NCBI GenBank assembly: GCA_949298825.1
Contig: CASFYB010000011.1
Span: 1 to 32,368, forward strand
DNA: 32,368 bases
Direction: 5' to 3'
Source of the DNA: an uncultured Helicobacter sp.
Lineage (GTDB): Bacteria > Campylobacterota > Campylobacteria > Campylobacterales > Helicobacteraceae
Each line of letters begins with the position of its first letter. Position 1 is the stretch's first letter. Made by a program: the position numbers and the translations under genes. The notes under the pieces were generated by a model that saw only the letters and a program-made list of their open reading frames with translations, was not told the origin of the DNA and did not search any database. Of the stretch, positions 15,069 through 24,752 are shown piece by piece.

Positions 15069-17279
15069 ATGATAGAGCACAAGCTTGATTTATCACCATT
15101 TCTAAAACGCTTAGAAAGCCTATTTGCCAGGCAAAAAAGCTATGAGCTTAATGGCGATAAAAATGTCATCTTTAAAAGTATTGCCGAGCTTGATAATATC
15201 CCCTTTGAGGCTCCAGACCCTCTTAGTAATTTAGATTCTGCATTAATGAGATTAAAAAAGCTAGCTACCTTAAGGCTGGAGGAGATTTTTGAGTTTGTCA
15301 AAATCATACGCTACTTTATCTACCTCAAAAGCCACCCTACTATAAGCGAGCTAAATACCACTGGTGCTTGGCTAGCTAAGATAAACATCCCACAACCCCT
15401 GCAAGATATCCTTGAGTATTTTGATGAAAAGGGCGAGCTTAAAAATGGGGTTTTTGAAGATTTTGATGCGCTTAGACACTCGCTTGCTATACAGCAAAAA
15501 AACATCAATGATGAGCTAAAAAAAATCCTGCATTCTGAAAAAATCCAACCCTTTTTAGTGGATTCCCAAATCCATTTTATCAACCAAACCCAATGCCTTT
15601 TGCTTAAGGCTGGCTTTCAAAATGCAATTAAGGGGATCATTTTAGATAGGTCTCAAGGCGGCTTTTTCTACCTCTTACCAGAAACTATTGGCCAAATCTA
15701 TGCAAAAAGCGATGAGCTAAGAAATCTTGTAGAGATTGAGCTTTTAAAAATCTGTGCAAATCTAAGTGCTATTTTCCATAAACAAATCTTATTTTTGCAA
15801 TTTATCAATAATGAGTTTGATAAATTTGATCACATAAAAGTAAGGATTGAGTTTGCTAAGCAAAATAATTTAGAATTCCTGCTGCCAAGTCACAAGAATC
15901 AAAGCATCATCTTAAAAGATTTTTGCCATCCTATTTTAGAAAATCCAAAGCCCATCAACCTCACTTTTGACAAACAGCTCTTGCTCATCACAGGTGTCAA
16001 TGCTGGTGGGAAGACCATGCTTTTAAAATCCATCCTTTCAGCCTGCTTTCTCTCTAAGCACCTCATCCCCTTTAAAATCAACGCAGCACTCTCTAGCCTT
16101 CCTCACTACAAGCATCTAGAAGCCATCATTTCTGATCCACAAAATAGCAAAAATGATATCTCTACTTTTGCAGGCAGGATGCTTGATTTTTCTAAGATCC
16201 TCAATCAAAAAGAGATGCTTTTAGGCGTAGATGAGATTGAGCTTGGTACGGATGCTGATGAGGCTGCTAGTCTTTATAAAGTGCTTTTAGAATCTTTGCT
16301 TGATCATGGCGCTAAGCTTATTATCACCACCCATCATAAACGCCTTGCAGCATTAATGGCCAACGATCAAAGGATCATGCTTGCTGCTGCACTCTATGAT
16401 GAACATGCCCAAAAACCCCTTTTTGAGTTTCTCTATGGAAGCATTGGGAAAAGCTATGCCTTTGAAACTGCTGCTAGATACAATATCCCATATCCGCTAA
16501 TAGAACGTGCTAAAAAAAGCTATGGAGAAGACAAAGAAAGGTTAAACCTCCTTATTGAAAAATCCGCCCAACTAGAAATCGAGCTTAAAAATCAGATCCT
16601 ACTACATGAGCAAAAAAATGAAGAACTAGAAAAAAAGATCAGGCGGCTAGATGAGGAGCGTCAAGCAAATACAGAGGCCTTCAATAAGCAAAAACAGGAA
16701 TTACAAAAAACCTATGATAGTGCGCTAAAAGAACTAAGAGTAGAGCTAAAAAATATGCCCAATGTGCATAGGGCTATCAATAATGCTAATACCATCTTGC
16801 AAAAAACTAAGCAAACCCCACCTCCCCCTACCCCAAAAGTCCTAAAAATAGGCGATAGGGTAAAGTATGGACAAAATAGAGGGGTTATTTTAAGCATCTC
16901 AGACAATCAAAATACTAAAATATGTCTTATCGAGCTAGAATCAGGTATGCGCTTAAAGGTAGATTCTAGTCACATTAAACCTGTGGGTAAAGATGTGCCA
17001 AAAAGTGCAAAAACAAAAGCCCCCATCTTGCCCCATACCTCCAAAGTGCATCTAGATCTACATGGCTTGAGGGCTGAAGAGGCCAGAGAGAAGCTTGATA
17101 AATTTTTATCAGATAGTCTTTTAGCAGGTTTTGATGAAGTGCTTGTCTTTCATGGCATGGGCTCTGGGATACTAGCCCGTATGGTAAAAGAGTTTCTAAG
17201 AGAACATCCACGAGTTGTAAGCTTTGAAGATGCCCCACCAAATATGGGTGGTTTTGGCGCTAAGCTTATCCGACTATAG
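15069..17279 (+). CDS. mutS2: Endonuclease MutS2
   Basis: MutS2 is a MutS-related ATPase with a C-terminal Smr nuclease domain; the H. pylori protein suppresses homologous recombination and aids oxidative DNA damage repair, and in other bacteria the family splits collided ribosomes. The 736 residues include the core and lever domains, Walker A GVNAGGKT (309-316), Walker B VDEIELGTDADEAASL (Asp388-Glu389), TTHHKRLAAL, a long coiled coil (about 490-560), a KOW-like segment (IGDRVKYGQNRGVILS) and the Smr domain (about 660-736) with LDLHG and HGMGSG. Full length. The ATG follows directly on the stop of the preceding gene. Confidence 0.95.
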   Translation: MIEHKLDLSPFLKRLESLFARQKSYELNGDKNVIFKSIAELDNIPFEAPDPLSNLDSALMRLKKLATLRLEEIFEFVKIIRYFIYLKSHPTISELNTTGAWLAKINIPQPLQDILEYFDEKGELKNGVFEDFDALRHSLAIQQKNINDELKKILHSEKIQPFLVDSQIHFINQTQCLLLKAGFQNAIKGIILDRSQGGFFYLLPETIGQIYAKSDELRNLVEIELLKICANLSAIFHKQILFLQFINNEFDKFDHIKVRIEFAKQNNLEFLLPSHKNQSIILKDFCHPILENPKPINLTFDKQLLLITGVNAGGKTMLLKSILSACFLSKHLIPFKINAALSSLPHYKHLEAIISDPQNSKNDISTFAGRMLDFSKILNQKEMLLGVDEIELGTDADEAASLYKVLLESLLDHGAKLIITTHHKRLAALMANDQRIMLAAALYDEHAQKPLFEFLYGSIGKSYAFETAARYNIPYPLIERAKKSYGEDKERLNLLIEKSAQLEIELKNQILLHEQKNEELEKKIRRLDEERQANTEAFNKQKQELQKTYDSALKELRVELKNMPNVHRAINNANTILQKTKQTPPPPTPKVLKIGDRVKYGQNRGVILSISDNQNTKICLIELESGMRLKVDSSHIKPVGKDVPKSAKTKAPILPHTSKVHLDLHGLRAEEAREKLDKFLSDSLLAGFDEVLVFHGMGSGILARMVKEFLREHPRVVSFEDAPPNMGGFGAKLIRL

Positions 17280-17280
17280 A

Positions 17281-19698
17281 TTATTTAATCTTGATTCTAA
17301 GACTATTTAGCACCACACAAAGCGAGCTCAAACTCATACTTAAAGCTGCAAAAAGTGGGATGATCCACCCGCACAATGCTAGGGGTATCATCACAATATT
17401 ATAAACTAGACTAAAGATAAGATTTTGCTTGATGATGCTATAGCTTTTCTTAGCGATCTTAAAGCTATCATCTAGGGTTTTGATCTCTGGGCTAAGAAGC
17501 ACCACATCGCTGCTATGAGAGGTAAGATTTTGCATCTTCCCAAGAAAACTAATACCAATACCACTCTCTCCAAGTGCCAAAGCATCATTCACCCCATCAC
17601 CCACCATCACCAAGCTTTCATTCTTTTTTAGCGATTGCTTAAGATTTAAGATCACCTCTGCTTTTTGCATAGGAAGCTGACTATAATAATGCCTCTCAAT
17701 CCCAAGTTTTTTAGCATTGCGCACTACATTTGCCTTATTATCCCCGCTTAAAAGCACTACTAAAATACCTGCTTGCTGAAGCGATCTAACTAGCTTGATG
17801 CTCCCCTCTTTTAGCGCATCATCTAATAAAAATAACGCACTTAATCTCCCCCCTATGCTAAAGGCAAACACGCCAAGCGCCTCTAGGGCATGATCCATTA
17901 CTTCCTTGCTAATCTCTATACCCCTATCTTGCAAAAACTCTAAACTGCCCCCTAAAAGCTCTCTATCATGATAATACCCCACCACTCCCCTACCAAGTAT
18001 CTCTTCTTTAGAATCTAGCTCCTTTTTCTCCCCCTCTCCAATCTCCTGTAAAACACCCTTAGCTATAGGATGGCTCAAACCCTCTAGCAAACCTCTTAAT
18101 AAGGCTGGGTCAAACTGGCTAAACTCCAGATGTTTGACCACTTTTGGTTTGCCCTTACTAAGGGTGCCTGTTTTATCAAAAACAACACATTTCACCTTAG
18201 CTAAGGCCTCCAAAGATCGTGCTTGCTTAAAAATAATATGATGCTTATATGCCTGGCTAACCCCGACAACGCAGGCAATAGGCGTGGCTAAAGCAAGAGC
18301 ACACGGACATGAGATCACAATAACTGAAATAGCGACCATCAAACTAGTATCAAAACCAGAATCTAAAACAAAATACCACCACAACCCTCCACACAGGGCG
18401 ATTAAAATCACCAAAGGTGAAAAAATAAGCGAGATTTTTTGTGCTAGGCTTGAGATTTTTGGCCTTTTATTTAGCGCATTTTCTAAAGTATCCACCAATG
18501 AAAAAAGCAAAGACTGAGAAAATAGCTTTTTAGTCTCAATGCGTAAGGCAGTATTTTGCGCAAAAGATCCTGATAAAACCATCTCATGTTTTTTAAGCAA
18601 GAGAGCCATAGGCTCACCTGTAATATTTTGCATATCACACAAAGCACTCTCATTTAACAAAACACCATCAATAGGCACAATGCCAAAGGCTGGCACCTCT
18701 ATAATCTCCCCAACCCCAACTTCCTCAACAGCGCATAAAACCTGCTTGCCATCTCTAATGCATAGCACCTCTTTTGGCAAAAGTTGAGAAAGAGAATCCA
18801 TCACATCTCCTGCATACTTCTTAGCCCGTACTTCTAAAAATCTCCCCCCAAATACAAAACAAATAATCATCGCCACAGCCTCAAAATAAGTCTCATGGCT
18901 ACGCATCAAGGCTGCATAAATTGAATAGCCATAAGTCAAGCTAGCCCCCGTGATTACAAGCATATCCATCCCGATAGATTTATTTTTTATCTGAAAATAG
19001 GCATTCTTAAAAAAGCTTCTACCAGTATAAAAAAGCACAGGCGTAGCAAGCAAAAAGGCTGCTAGATTTAATCCATCTTTTATCTCCTGACTAGATCCCA
19101 AAAAATACCCCGTATATTGCGACACAGCCACCCACATGATATTCATCGTGCAAAAAATAGCTACAACCAAAGAGAAAAAATACTCCCTATTTTTTGCATG
19201 ATTTTTCTTCTCAACGCTATCAGGATTGTAAGCTATTAGATCATAGCCTAGCTTTTGTACTAAATTAGCCACATGGCTTAGGGCAAGTTTTTTTTCATCA
19301 TAAATGAGCTTGAGCTTGTAGTTGGTATGATTAATACTAAAGTCATAAATCCCATCTATACTGCTTAATGCCCTCTCTAATAAATCAATACAGGCGCTAC
19401 AAAAAATCCCATCGATCACAAAACTAACCTGCATAAAGCCTTGATCATTTTTAAATAAAAAGCTCTGCTTAAATCCATCAGAATCAAAATAAGATAGATT
19501 CTCTTTTTTCTCTTTGGGTGGTTTTAATGTCTTATCTCCCAATAATTCATAAAAATCCCCATAGCCCCCTTCATGCAAGAATCTATACACCCCCTCACAA
19601 CCCTTGCAGCAAAAAGCCTTATACTCCCCTCCTATCTCTACTTCAAAAAGCTTAGCATAGCTTTGGTGGCAGTGGCTGCACACTTTTTTCTCACTCAC
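17281..19698 (-). CDS. Heavy-metal P1B-type ATPase, CcoI/FixI-like copper transporter
   Basis: An 805-residue P1B ATPase. Order: an N-terminal Cys-rich segment (CSHCHQ 7-11, CCKGCEG 30-36) typical of CcoI/FixI proteins, an HMA metal-binding domain with GIFCSAC (97-103), membrane segments, actuator motif TGEP (360-363), the ion-binding CPC (464-466), DKTGT (508-512) and GDGVNDA near 700. CcoI-type pumps deliver copper for assembly of cbb3 cytochrome oxidase; this role is inferred from the N-terminus. The start is GTG at 19698 with GGGGGAG ahead, overlapping the methyltransferase by 8 bases. It ends one base from the mutS2 stop on the other strand. Confidence 0.9.
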   Translation of the reverse strand: MSEKKVCSHCHQSYAKLFEVEIGGEYKAFCCKGCEGVYRFLHEGGYGDFYELLGDKTLKPPKEKKENLSYFDSDGFKQSFLFKNDQGFMQVSFVIDGIFCSACIDLLERALSSIDGIYDFSINHTNYKLKLIYDEKKLALSHVANLVQKLGYDLIAYNPDSVEKKNHAKNREYFFSLVVAIFCTMNIMWVAVSQYTGYFLGSSQEIKDGLNLAAFLLATPVLFYTGRSFFKNAYFQIKNKSIGMDMLVITGASLTYGYSIYAALMRSHETYFEAVAMIICFVFGGRFLEVRAKKYAGDVMDSLSQLLPKEVLCIRDGKQVLCAVEEVGVGEIIEVPAFGIVPIDGVLLNESALCDMQNITGEPMALLLKKHEMVLSGSFAQNTALRIETKKLFSQSLLFSLVDTLENALNKRPKISSLAQKISLIFSPLVILIALCGGLWWYFVLDSGFDTSLMVAISVIVISCPCALALATPIACVVGVSQAYKHHIIFKQARSLEALAKVKCVVFDKTGTLSKGKPKVVKHLEFSQFDPALLRGLLEGLSHPIAKGVLQEIGEGEKKELDSKEEILGRGVVGYYHDRELLGGSLEFLQDRGIEISKEVMDHALEALGVFAFSIGGRLSALFLLDDALKEGSIKLVRSLQQAGILVVLLSGDNKANVVRNAKKLGIERHYYSQLPMQKAEVILNLKQSLKKNESLVMVGDGVNDALALGESGIGISFLGKMQNLTSHSSDVVLLSPEIKTLDDSFKIAKKSYSIIKQNLIFSLVYNIVMIPLALCGWIIPLFAALSMSLSSLCVVLNSLRIKIK

Positions 19699-20446
19699 AA
19701 ATCTCCCCCTTATACAAATCTGTGCTCTTTACCTTGATGCTATAAGTATTACAAAGCTCATAGATTCTCTTAACTTCTTTGGTGATATCGGTTTGTTGCT
19801 TGCTTAAATGGGTAAATAGTGGAGGCAAGATTTTAAGCGAGCCTTTGGCATTGATTTTTGCCTCAATCAATGCTAGGCTGGCGGGCTTATCTAGCCTTGG
19901 ATGGACAAATCTCAAGGTTTGTGCATTAAGCTTAGAATCTTGCAAGATGCCTAAAACCCTATGCATCTCCTTTGCATCATAGCAAAAGATAAATCTTCCT
20001 TTTGGGCTAAGCAGACGCTTAATATGCGCACATAAAGTTTGCAATGGCATAAAGCGCTCATTCCTTGCAAGATTGATCTTTTGGTTTTGTGAATCTAGTA
20101 TTTCTTTTCTATAAAAAGGTGGATTAGAAATAATCACATCATAGCACCTAGCAGGCCTAAACTCAAAAATATCTCCACACACCACCTCAACCAAATCTCC
20201 AAAGCTCTTAGCATTCTTTCTAGCTAAAAATGCATAGTCTCTATCCTTTTCTACCAAGCTTACAAAACTCTGAAAATCCCTGGCGCACAAAAGTCCTAAA
20301 ATCCCGCTCCCAGCTCCAATATCTAAGATTGTTTTAGCGCGCATATTTTGGATAAAATCCCTAGCAAAATCATATAAAAACAAACTATCACTATTATAGC
20401 AATAGCCATCCTCACACTGATATAATCTTAAGAGTTTACTAGCCAT
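19691..20446 (-). CDS. TrmN6-like N6-adenine methyltransferase
   Basis: A 251-residue SAM-dependent methyltransferase of the family that includes TrmN6 (YfiC), which methylates A37 of tRNA-Val. Evidence: YCYNSDSLFLYDFA near the N-terminus, SAM motif DIGAGSG (42-48), acidic loop VEKDRDYAFLARKNA, and the catalytic NPPFY (108-112) typical of N6-adenine or related enzymes. The specific tRNA target is inference. It overlaps ribD by 19 bases upstream and the ATPase gene by 8 downstream, as in the H. pylori order HP1505-1503. Confidence 0.8.
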   Translation of the reverse strand: MASKLLRLYQCEDGYCYNSDSLFLYDFARDFIQNMRAKTILDIGAGSGILGLLCARDFQSFVSLVEKDRDYAFLARKNAKSFGDLVEVVCGDIFEFRPARCYDVIISNPPFYRKEILDSQNQKINLARNERFMPLQTLCAHIKRLLSPKGRFIFCYDAKEMHRVLGILQDSKLNAQTLRFVHPRLDKPASLALIEAKINAKGSLKILPPLFTHLSKQQTDITKEVKRIYELCNTYSIKVKSTDLYKGEICE

Positions 20447-21462
20447 AAAAGCACATCATCTCCCATCTTTTGCAAATGCACAATCCTAAACCTTCCCATA
20501 AAAGATGCTCCAGAATATGCACAATCTACTAAACTTGGGCTTATATGCACTATGATCATATCTACCCATTCTCTATAAGCCTCTAATAGCCCCCACCCTC
20601 CTTCAATGATATGAAAACCAGATTCTAACTCTAAGGGTGAATTAATAAGCCTTACCTTTCTATCTTTTTGTAAAAATATATTTAACCCCAAATCCAGCTT
20701 AAAACTCTCATCTCTAGTAACTATCCCTACATCTGGGCTATAAGAAGTGCTATAGGGCTTACTTGCAAAGCGACAATCAAGCTTTGGATTATCATTTAAA
20801 AGTGTATTTTTAGAAATCAAAATACTTTTTGCCCTGCTGCGCTGATTGTGCGTGAATTGGCGGGCTAAATGGCTAGAAATACTCCCGCTCTTATAATCTC
20901 CATCAAGTCGCATCGCCAGCTTGAAAAGCACAAATCTATCCTTTTTTTGTAAGCATAAAAAAGGCAAAAGCAAATCCTCCCCCCTCTCTTTTAAAATCCC
21001 ACTTTTAACCTCAATACCAGCATCCCTTAAAATCTCTATACCGCCTATGTTTTTTGTCTCTGGAGCACTGATATATACTACCCTTGGTTTTAATAATGCT
21101 AAAAGTCTGGCACAAGGGGGGGTCTTGCCATAGTTATTACAAGGCTCTAAGGTGACATAAATACTACAATCTTGAAAGATATTATTATGGTTATTTTCTA
21201 AAAATTTATGAATATCTTTAGAATCTTTAAGCTCTAAAATAGCCCTATCCCCACTCAAATCTACATAGGCCTCTTGAAGTGCCAAGACTTCTGCATGCGC
21301 TCCTCCTGCAATCTGATGTGCAGCCATGGATAAAATCTTGCCATTTCTATCCACCACCATAGCTGCCACTGCTGGGTTTGGCAATGTCAGGCTTTGATAC
21401 TGCCATGCATATTCTAAACATAACCCCATCAAAAGCTCTTCGCCCAAAAGTGCCCTAGCCAC
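20428..21462 (-). CDS. ribD: Bifunctional riboflavin biosynthesis protein RibD
   Basis: RibD deaminates and then reduces the pyrimidine intermediate of riboflavin synthesis. The 344-residue protein has the zinc deaminase site (HAE at 56-58; PCNNYGKTPPC at 107-117) and a C-terminal reductase domain (about 160-344) with RLDGDYKSGSISS, SILISKNTLLNDNPKLDCR and IIEGGWGLLEAY. The GTG at 21462 is chosen because AAGGAG lies 6 bases before it. First gene of the ribD-methyltransferase-ATPase operon. Confidence 0.93.
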   Translation of the reverse strand: MARALLGEELLMGLCLEYAWQYQSLTLPNPAVAAMVVDRNGKILSMAAHQIAGGAHAEVLALQEAYVDLSGDRAILELKDSKDIHKFLENNHNNIFQDCSIYVTLEPCNNYGKTPPCARLLALLKPRVVYISAPETKNIGGIEILRDAGIEVKSGILKERGEDLLLPFLCLQKKDRFVLFKLAMRLDGDYKSGSISSHLARQFTHNQRSRAKSILISKNTLLNDNPKLDCRFASKPYSTSYSPDVGIVTRDESFKLDLGLNIFLQKDRKVRLINSPLELESGFHIIEGGWGLLEAYREWVDMIIVHISPSLVDCAYSGASFMGRFRIVHLQKMGDDVLLWLVNS

Positions 21463-21502
21463 CTAAACTCCTTATTGTATTTTTCTCTTTTTATATTTTT
21501 CA

Positions 21503-21515
21503 ATTATGCTAAAAT
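21503..21515. promoter_or_regulatory. Overlapping divergent -10 elements between ribD and the OMP gene
   Basis: On the + strand TGCTAAAAT (21507-21515) is an extended -10 element about 31 bases before the OMP-like ATG. On the minus strand CATAAT (21508-21503) could serve ribD, about 41 bases before its GTG. The two overlap, so the promoters may compete. Confidence 0.35.
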
Positions 21516-21545
21516 TTTATAAAAAACCAAAGTTTGGAAATATAA

Positions 21546-22190
21546 ATGAAAATCTCTCAATCTGTAAAATTGGTATTTCTTCTCCTCTTGATGGGATCTA
21601 TAAATGCTCAAGATATTGAAAACAATGCACCCCATACACCTGACCCTGCTAAACTCCTAGCTGCCCCTGTTGTGCTAAGTCCAAGCTATGGTGTTTTTAA
21701 GGTAGGCTATGCCTATCAATATCAAAATGGTGCTCAAATCTCTAAGAACAATGGCATTCCTTTTGAATATACTCAAAATAACAATATGATTTATTTTGGC
21801 ATAGAGCGTGGATGGATTGGCGGCTTTAGACAGATGATTATGGTTGGGGGATATATTGATGGGGCTTTTGGTCAGACCTTTTTCCTCTCTGGTGGTGCTA
21901 AGCTATCTTTTTTCCTGCTAGATGGTTGGATCATCCCTTATGTTTCTTTAGGCTATCAAGTGGAGAATCTAGAATTCCCAAAAGAAAGCTCTCCTCTTTT
22001 TATGCACACAGGAGTAGCAAGCATTGGTGCTCATTTTAATATCACCAAAGGATTTGGCATAGATCTTAGCTTAAGAAGTGGTCTGCCTTTTTATATTTTG
22101 CGGCCTATTGATGCTAGAGAGTACAACCACCCTCATATCAATCACTTAGGCGTTATGCTTAGTTTCTCATTCTATGATTTTAGTCTTTAG
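21546..22190 (+). CDS. Secreted, outer-membrane-like protein of unknown function
   Basis: A 214-residue protein with a clear signal peptide (basic start, hydrophobic LVFLLLLMGSINA, likely cleavage after Ala21). The mature part is rich in Gly, Tyr and Phe with alternating patterns (FKVGYAYQYQNG, MIMVGGYIDGAFGQTFFLSGGAKLSFFL, IIPYVSLGYQVE) and ends HLGVMLSFSFYDFSL, which suits a small beta barrel. I do not recognise a specific family. The ATG at 21546 follows GGAAATATAA. The tetraheme cytochrome gene starts 17 bases before its stop. Confidence 0.7.
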   Translation: MKISQSVKLVFLLLLMGSINAQDIENNAPHTPDPAKLLAAPVVLSPSYGVFKVGYAYQYQNGAQISKNNGIPFEYTQNNNMIYFGIERGWIGGFRQMIMVGGYIDGAFGQTFFLSGGAKLSFFLLDGWIIPYVSLGYQVENLEFPKESSPLFMHTGVASIGAHFNITKGFGIDLSLRSGLPFYILRPIDAREYNHPHINHLGVMLSFSFYDFSL

Positions 22191-22566
22191 ATTCTGCCTT
22201 TTGGGCCTTTTTGGTCTTGCTATAGCCTATGGCTGTACTGGAGACTGTGCTAGCTGCCATACCCAGCTTGACTACAAGCAAGATCCACGCCATGCCCCTA
22301 TGCTTGAGTGCAAGTCCTGCCACACAGAAGAAAAAATGGCTAGCATCCCTATGGGAGATATTTGCGGGTCAGACTGCTTTGCTTGTCATAATGCCCAAAA
22401 GCTCCAAACCCAAAAACTTGCACCTGATCATCAAATCATCAATACCTGTATCTCTTGTCATAAAAATCTTGCTAAAGACACCTTTAATAAAAGTATAATG
22501 CATGAAGGCTTTATAAGGGATTTTTTCAATCATTCTAAAGATCCCAAAAATATCAATACCAAATAA
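22174..22566 (+). CDS. Small periplasmic tetraheme c-type cytochrome
   Basis: A 130-residue protein with an N-terminal signal or anchor helix (about 2-19) and four CXXCH haem-binding motifs: CASCH (25-29), CKSCH (46-50), CFACH (68-72) and CISCH (92-96). Extra histidines (His40, His86, His110) could be sixth ligands. It resembles small multihaem electron carriers of the NapC/cytochrome c3-like type in spacing but is not a clear member of either. It starts inside the OMP-like gene and is followed 9 bases later by cheV. Its redox partner is unknown. Confidence 0.82.
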   Translation: MILVFRFCLLGLFGLAIAYGCTGDCASCHTQLDYKQDPRHAPMLECKSCHTEEKMASIPMGDICGSDCFACHNAQKLQTQKLAPDHQIINTCISCHKNLAKDTFNKSIMHEGFIRDFFNHSKDPKNINTK

Positions 22567-22575
22567 AGAGGAAAA

Positions 22576-23526
22576 ATGCAAAACCTTATCCAAATAGATA
22601 GAGCAACCAATCTTCATAAAAACAATAGCTTGCAGCTTTTATGCTTCTTTCTTGAAGAAAGCAAGGGGCTTTATGCAGTCAATGTTTTTAAAATCCGTGA
22701 AGTGATTAAATATAGTGGCGAGATCAGTCAAATAGAATTTGAAGATCACTCCCTAATTGAAGGATTGATCACAATAAGAGGCCTCACTCTTCCACTTATT
22801 GATATGCATAAATGGTTTCACTATGATCCACAAAACCCCTATAAGAATCTATCCCCCTATAAAATAAAATCAAAAGATCCAGATAGTGAAGTGATTATGA
22901 TTTGTGAATTTTCCAATCTCACTATAGGCATAAGAATCTATCAAGCCGATAGAATCCTTGATAAAAAATGGACAGAGATACAACAGGGTATTAACATCAC
23001 TGGCGGTGCTTATAACAACAAAATCGTCAGCCACACCCATTATTTTGATGGTAGATTAGTCCAGATTGTAGATATGGAAAAAATGCTTTCAGATATCTTC
23101 CCATGGCTAGAGCAAGAAAAGGATGATGAGTTTGAGCAATTACAAAAAATAGAATCTCAAAAATTAGTTTTAATCGCTGATGACAGCCCCACTGCATTAA
23201 AAAATCTAGCCAGGATCCTAGATAAACTAGGACTAAGGCATAAGGGATTTATAAATGGACAGGATCTGCTAGACTACCTCTTTTCTTACAATACCCATGA
23301 AATAGGCCTAATCATCACAGATCTTGAGATGCCAGAGACTAGTGGCTTTGAGGTGATTAAGCAAAGTAAGGCTGATGCTAAAACTGCTCATATCCCAATT
23401 ATAGTCAACTCTTCTATGAGTGGCAGCAGCAATGAAGAATTAGCACTATCTTTAAATGCAGATGCTTTTATCAACAAATCATCACCCCTAGAAATCCAAA
23501 CTACCATCCAGCGCCTAATGAAATAA
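22576..23526 (+). CDS. cheV: Chemotaxis coupling protein CheV
   Basis: CheV couples chemoreceptors to CheA through a CheW domain and carries a phosphorylatable receiver domain. The 316-residue protein has the CheW domain (about 15-175; VFKIREVI, LITIRGLTLPLIDM) and a receiver domain (about 196-316) with Asp202-Asp203, phospho-acceptor Asp249 in IITDLEMPE, and Lys301 in FINKSS. AGAGGAAAA precedes the ATG. Being followed by nspC is the order of H. pylori HP0019-0020, so this is probably the CheV1 member of the several CheV paralogues in Helicobacter. Confidence 0.94.
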   Translation: MQNLIQIDRATNLHKNNSLQLLCFFLEESKGLYAVNVFKIREVIKYSGEISQIEFEDHSLIEGLITIRGLTLPLIDMHKWFHYDPQNPYKNLSPYKIKSKDPDSEVIMICEFSNLTIGIRIYQADRILDKKWTEIQQGINITGGAYNNKIVSHTHYFDGRLVQIVDMEKMLSDIFPWLEQEKDDEFEQLQKIESQKLVLIADDSPTALKNLARILDKLGLRHKGFINGQDLLDYLFSYNTHEIGLIITDLEMPETSGFEVIKQSKADAKTAHIPIIVNSSMSGSSNEELALSLNADAFINKSSPLEIQTTIQRLMK

Positions 23527-23537
23527 GGAGGAATCAA

Positions 23538-24752
23538 ATGGAATTTTTTAATATCCCTACGCCTTGTTATGTCTTAGAAAAAGAGCTTTTAGAAAAAAAT
23601 GTAAAGATTTTAGATTCTATACAAAAAGATAGTGGGGCAAAAGTTCTTATCGCTCTTAAAGGTTTTGCCTTCTGGCAAAGCTTTGATTTACTCCAGCCCT
23701 TAAGCGGCACTACAGCTAGCGGGATCTATGAGGCTAGACTTGGATTTGAAGAGTTTGGCGGCAGAGAGAGCAAAAAAGAGATCTGTGTCTTCTCTCCTGC
23801 CTATAAAGAAGATGAGATAGATTCATTACTTTGCATTGCCACGCATATTATTTTCAACTCTTTTGGTCAATACCAAAAATTTAAACATAAAATCCAGCAA
23901 AAAAATGAGCAACTCTCCTCACTTGGCCTCACGCCCATACAAATAGGCCTAAGGATAAACCCACTCTATAGTGAAGTCACCCCACCAATCTATAATCCAT
24001 GCATCCCAAAATCAAGACTTGGCATCACACCAAGTGAGTTTCAAAAAGGAGTAGAAGCCTTTGGTCTAGATGGCATATCAGGACTACATTTTCACACCCA
24101 TTGCGAGCAGGATAGTGATGCGCTTAAACGCACCCTAGAGCATGTGATTACACATTTTGATTCTGCATTATCTAAGATGAAATGGGTAAACTTTGGTGGG
24201 GGGCATCACATCACACGCAAAGACTATAATCTAGGACTTTTAAATAGCATTATTTTGGATTTTAAAGCGCGTTATGAAGGGATTGAGGTATTTTTAGAGC
24301 CTGGCGAGGCTGTAGGGTGGCAGTGTGGTTTCTTGCTTGCTGAAGTAATCGATATTGTTGAAAATGAAGGCAAAATAGCCATCCTTGATGCCTCAGCTAC
24401 TGCACATATGCCAGACTGCCTAGAGATGCCCTACCGCCCCAATGTCAAAAAAATCAGCCAGAAAAATGGTCAGATCAATATAGAAGATGATCTAGGCGCA
24501 GAAAAAGGAAAATATCGCTACCGTCTAGGAGGTCCTAGCTGTCTGGCTGGAGATGTTATTGGGGATTATAGCTTTGAATATGAGCTAGAAATTGGAGATA
24601 GAATCCTTTTTGAAGATATGATTCACTACACGATTGTTAAAAACACTACTTTTAATGGTATCCCCCTGCCAAGCCTTGGGATCATGCAAAATGGCAAATT
24701 TAAGCTCTTAAAACAATTTGACTATCTTGATTACAAAAATAGAAATGGCTGA
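23538..24752 (+). CDS. nspC: Carboxynorspermidine/carboxyspermidine decarboxylase
   Basis: A fold-type III PLP enzyme that makes spermidine or norspermidine from the carboxylated form, the alternative polyamine route common in Campylobacterota. In 404 residues: PLP lysine in ALKGFAFW (Lys41), HFHTHCEQ, VNFGGGHHITR, EPGEAVGWQCGFL, and RLGGPSCLAGDVIGDY with the substrate-facing Cys. AAGGAGG gives a strong ribosome site before the ATG. It overlaps selB by one base (TGATG). The partner dehydrogenase gene is not in the window. Confidence 0.93.
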   Translation: MEFFNIPTPCYVLEKELLEKNVKILDSIQKDSGAKVLIALKGFAFWQSFDLLQPLSGTTASGIYEARLGFEEFGGRESKKEICVFSPAYKEDEIDSLLCIATHIIFNSFGQYQKFKHKIQQKNEQLSSLGLTPIQIGLRINPLYSEVTPPIYNPCIPKSRLGITPSEFQKGVEAFGLDGISGLHFHTHCEQDSDALKRTLEHVITHFDSALSKMKWVNFGGGHHITRKDYNLGLLNSIILDFKARYEGIEVFLEPGEAVGWQCGFLLAEVIDIVENEGKIAILDASATAHMPDCLEMPYRPNVKKISQKNGQINIEDDLGAEKGKYRYRLGGPSCLAGDVIGDYSFEYELEIGDRILFEDMIHYTIVKNTTFNGIPLPSLGIMQNGKFKLLKQFDYLDYKNRNG

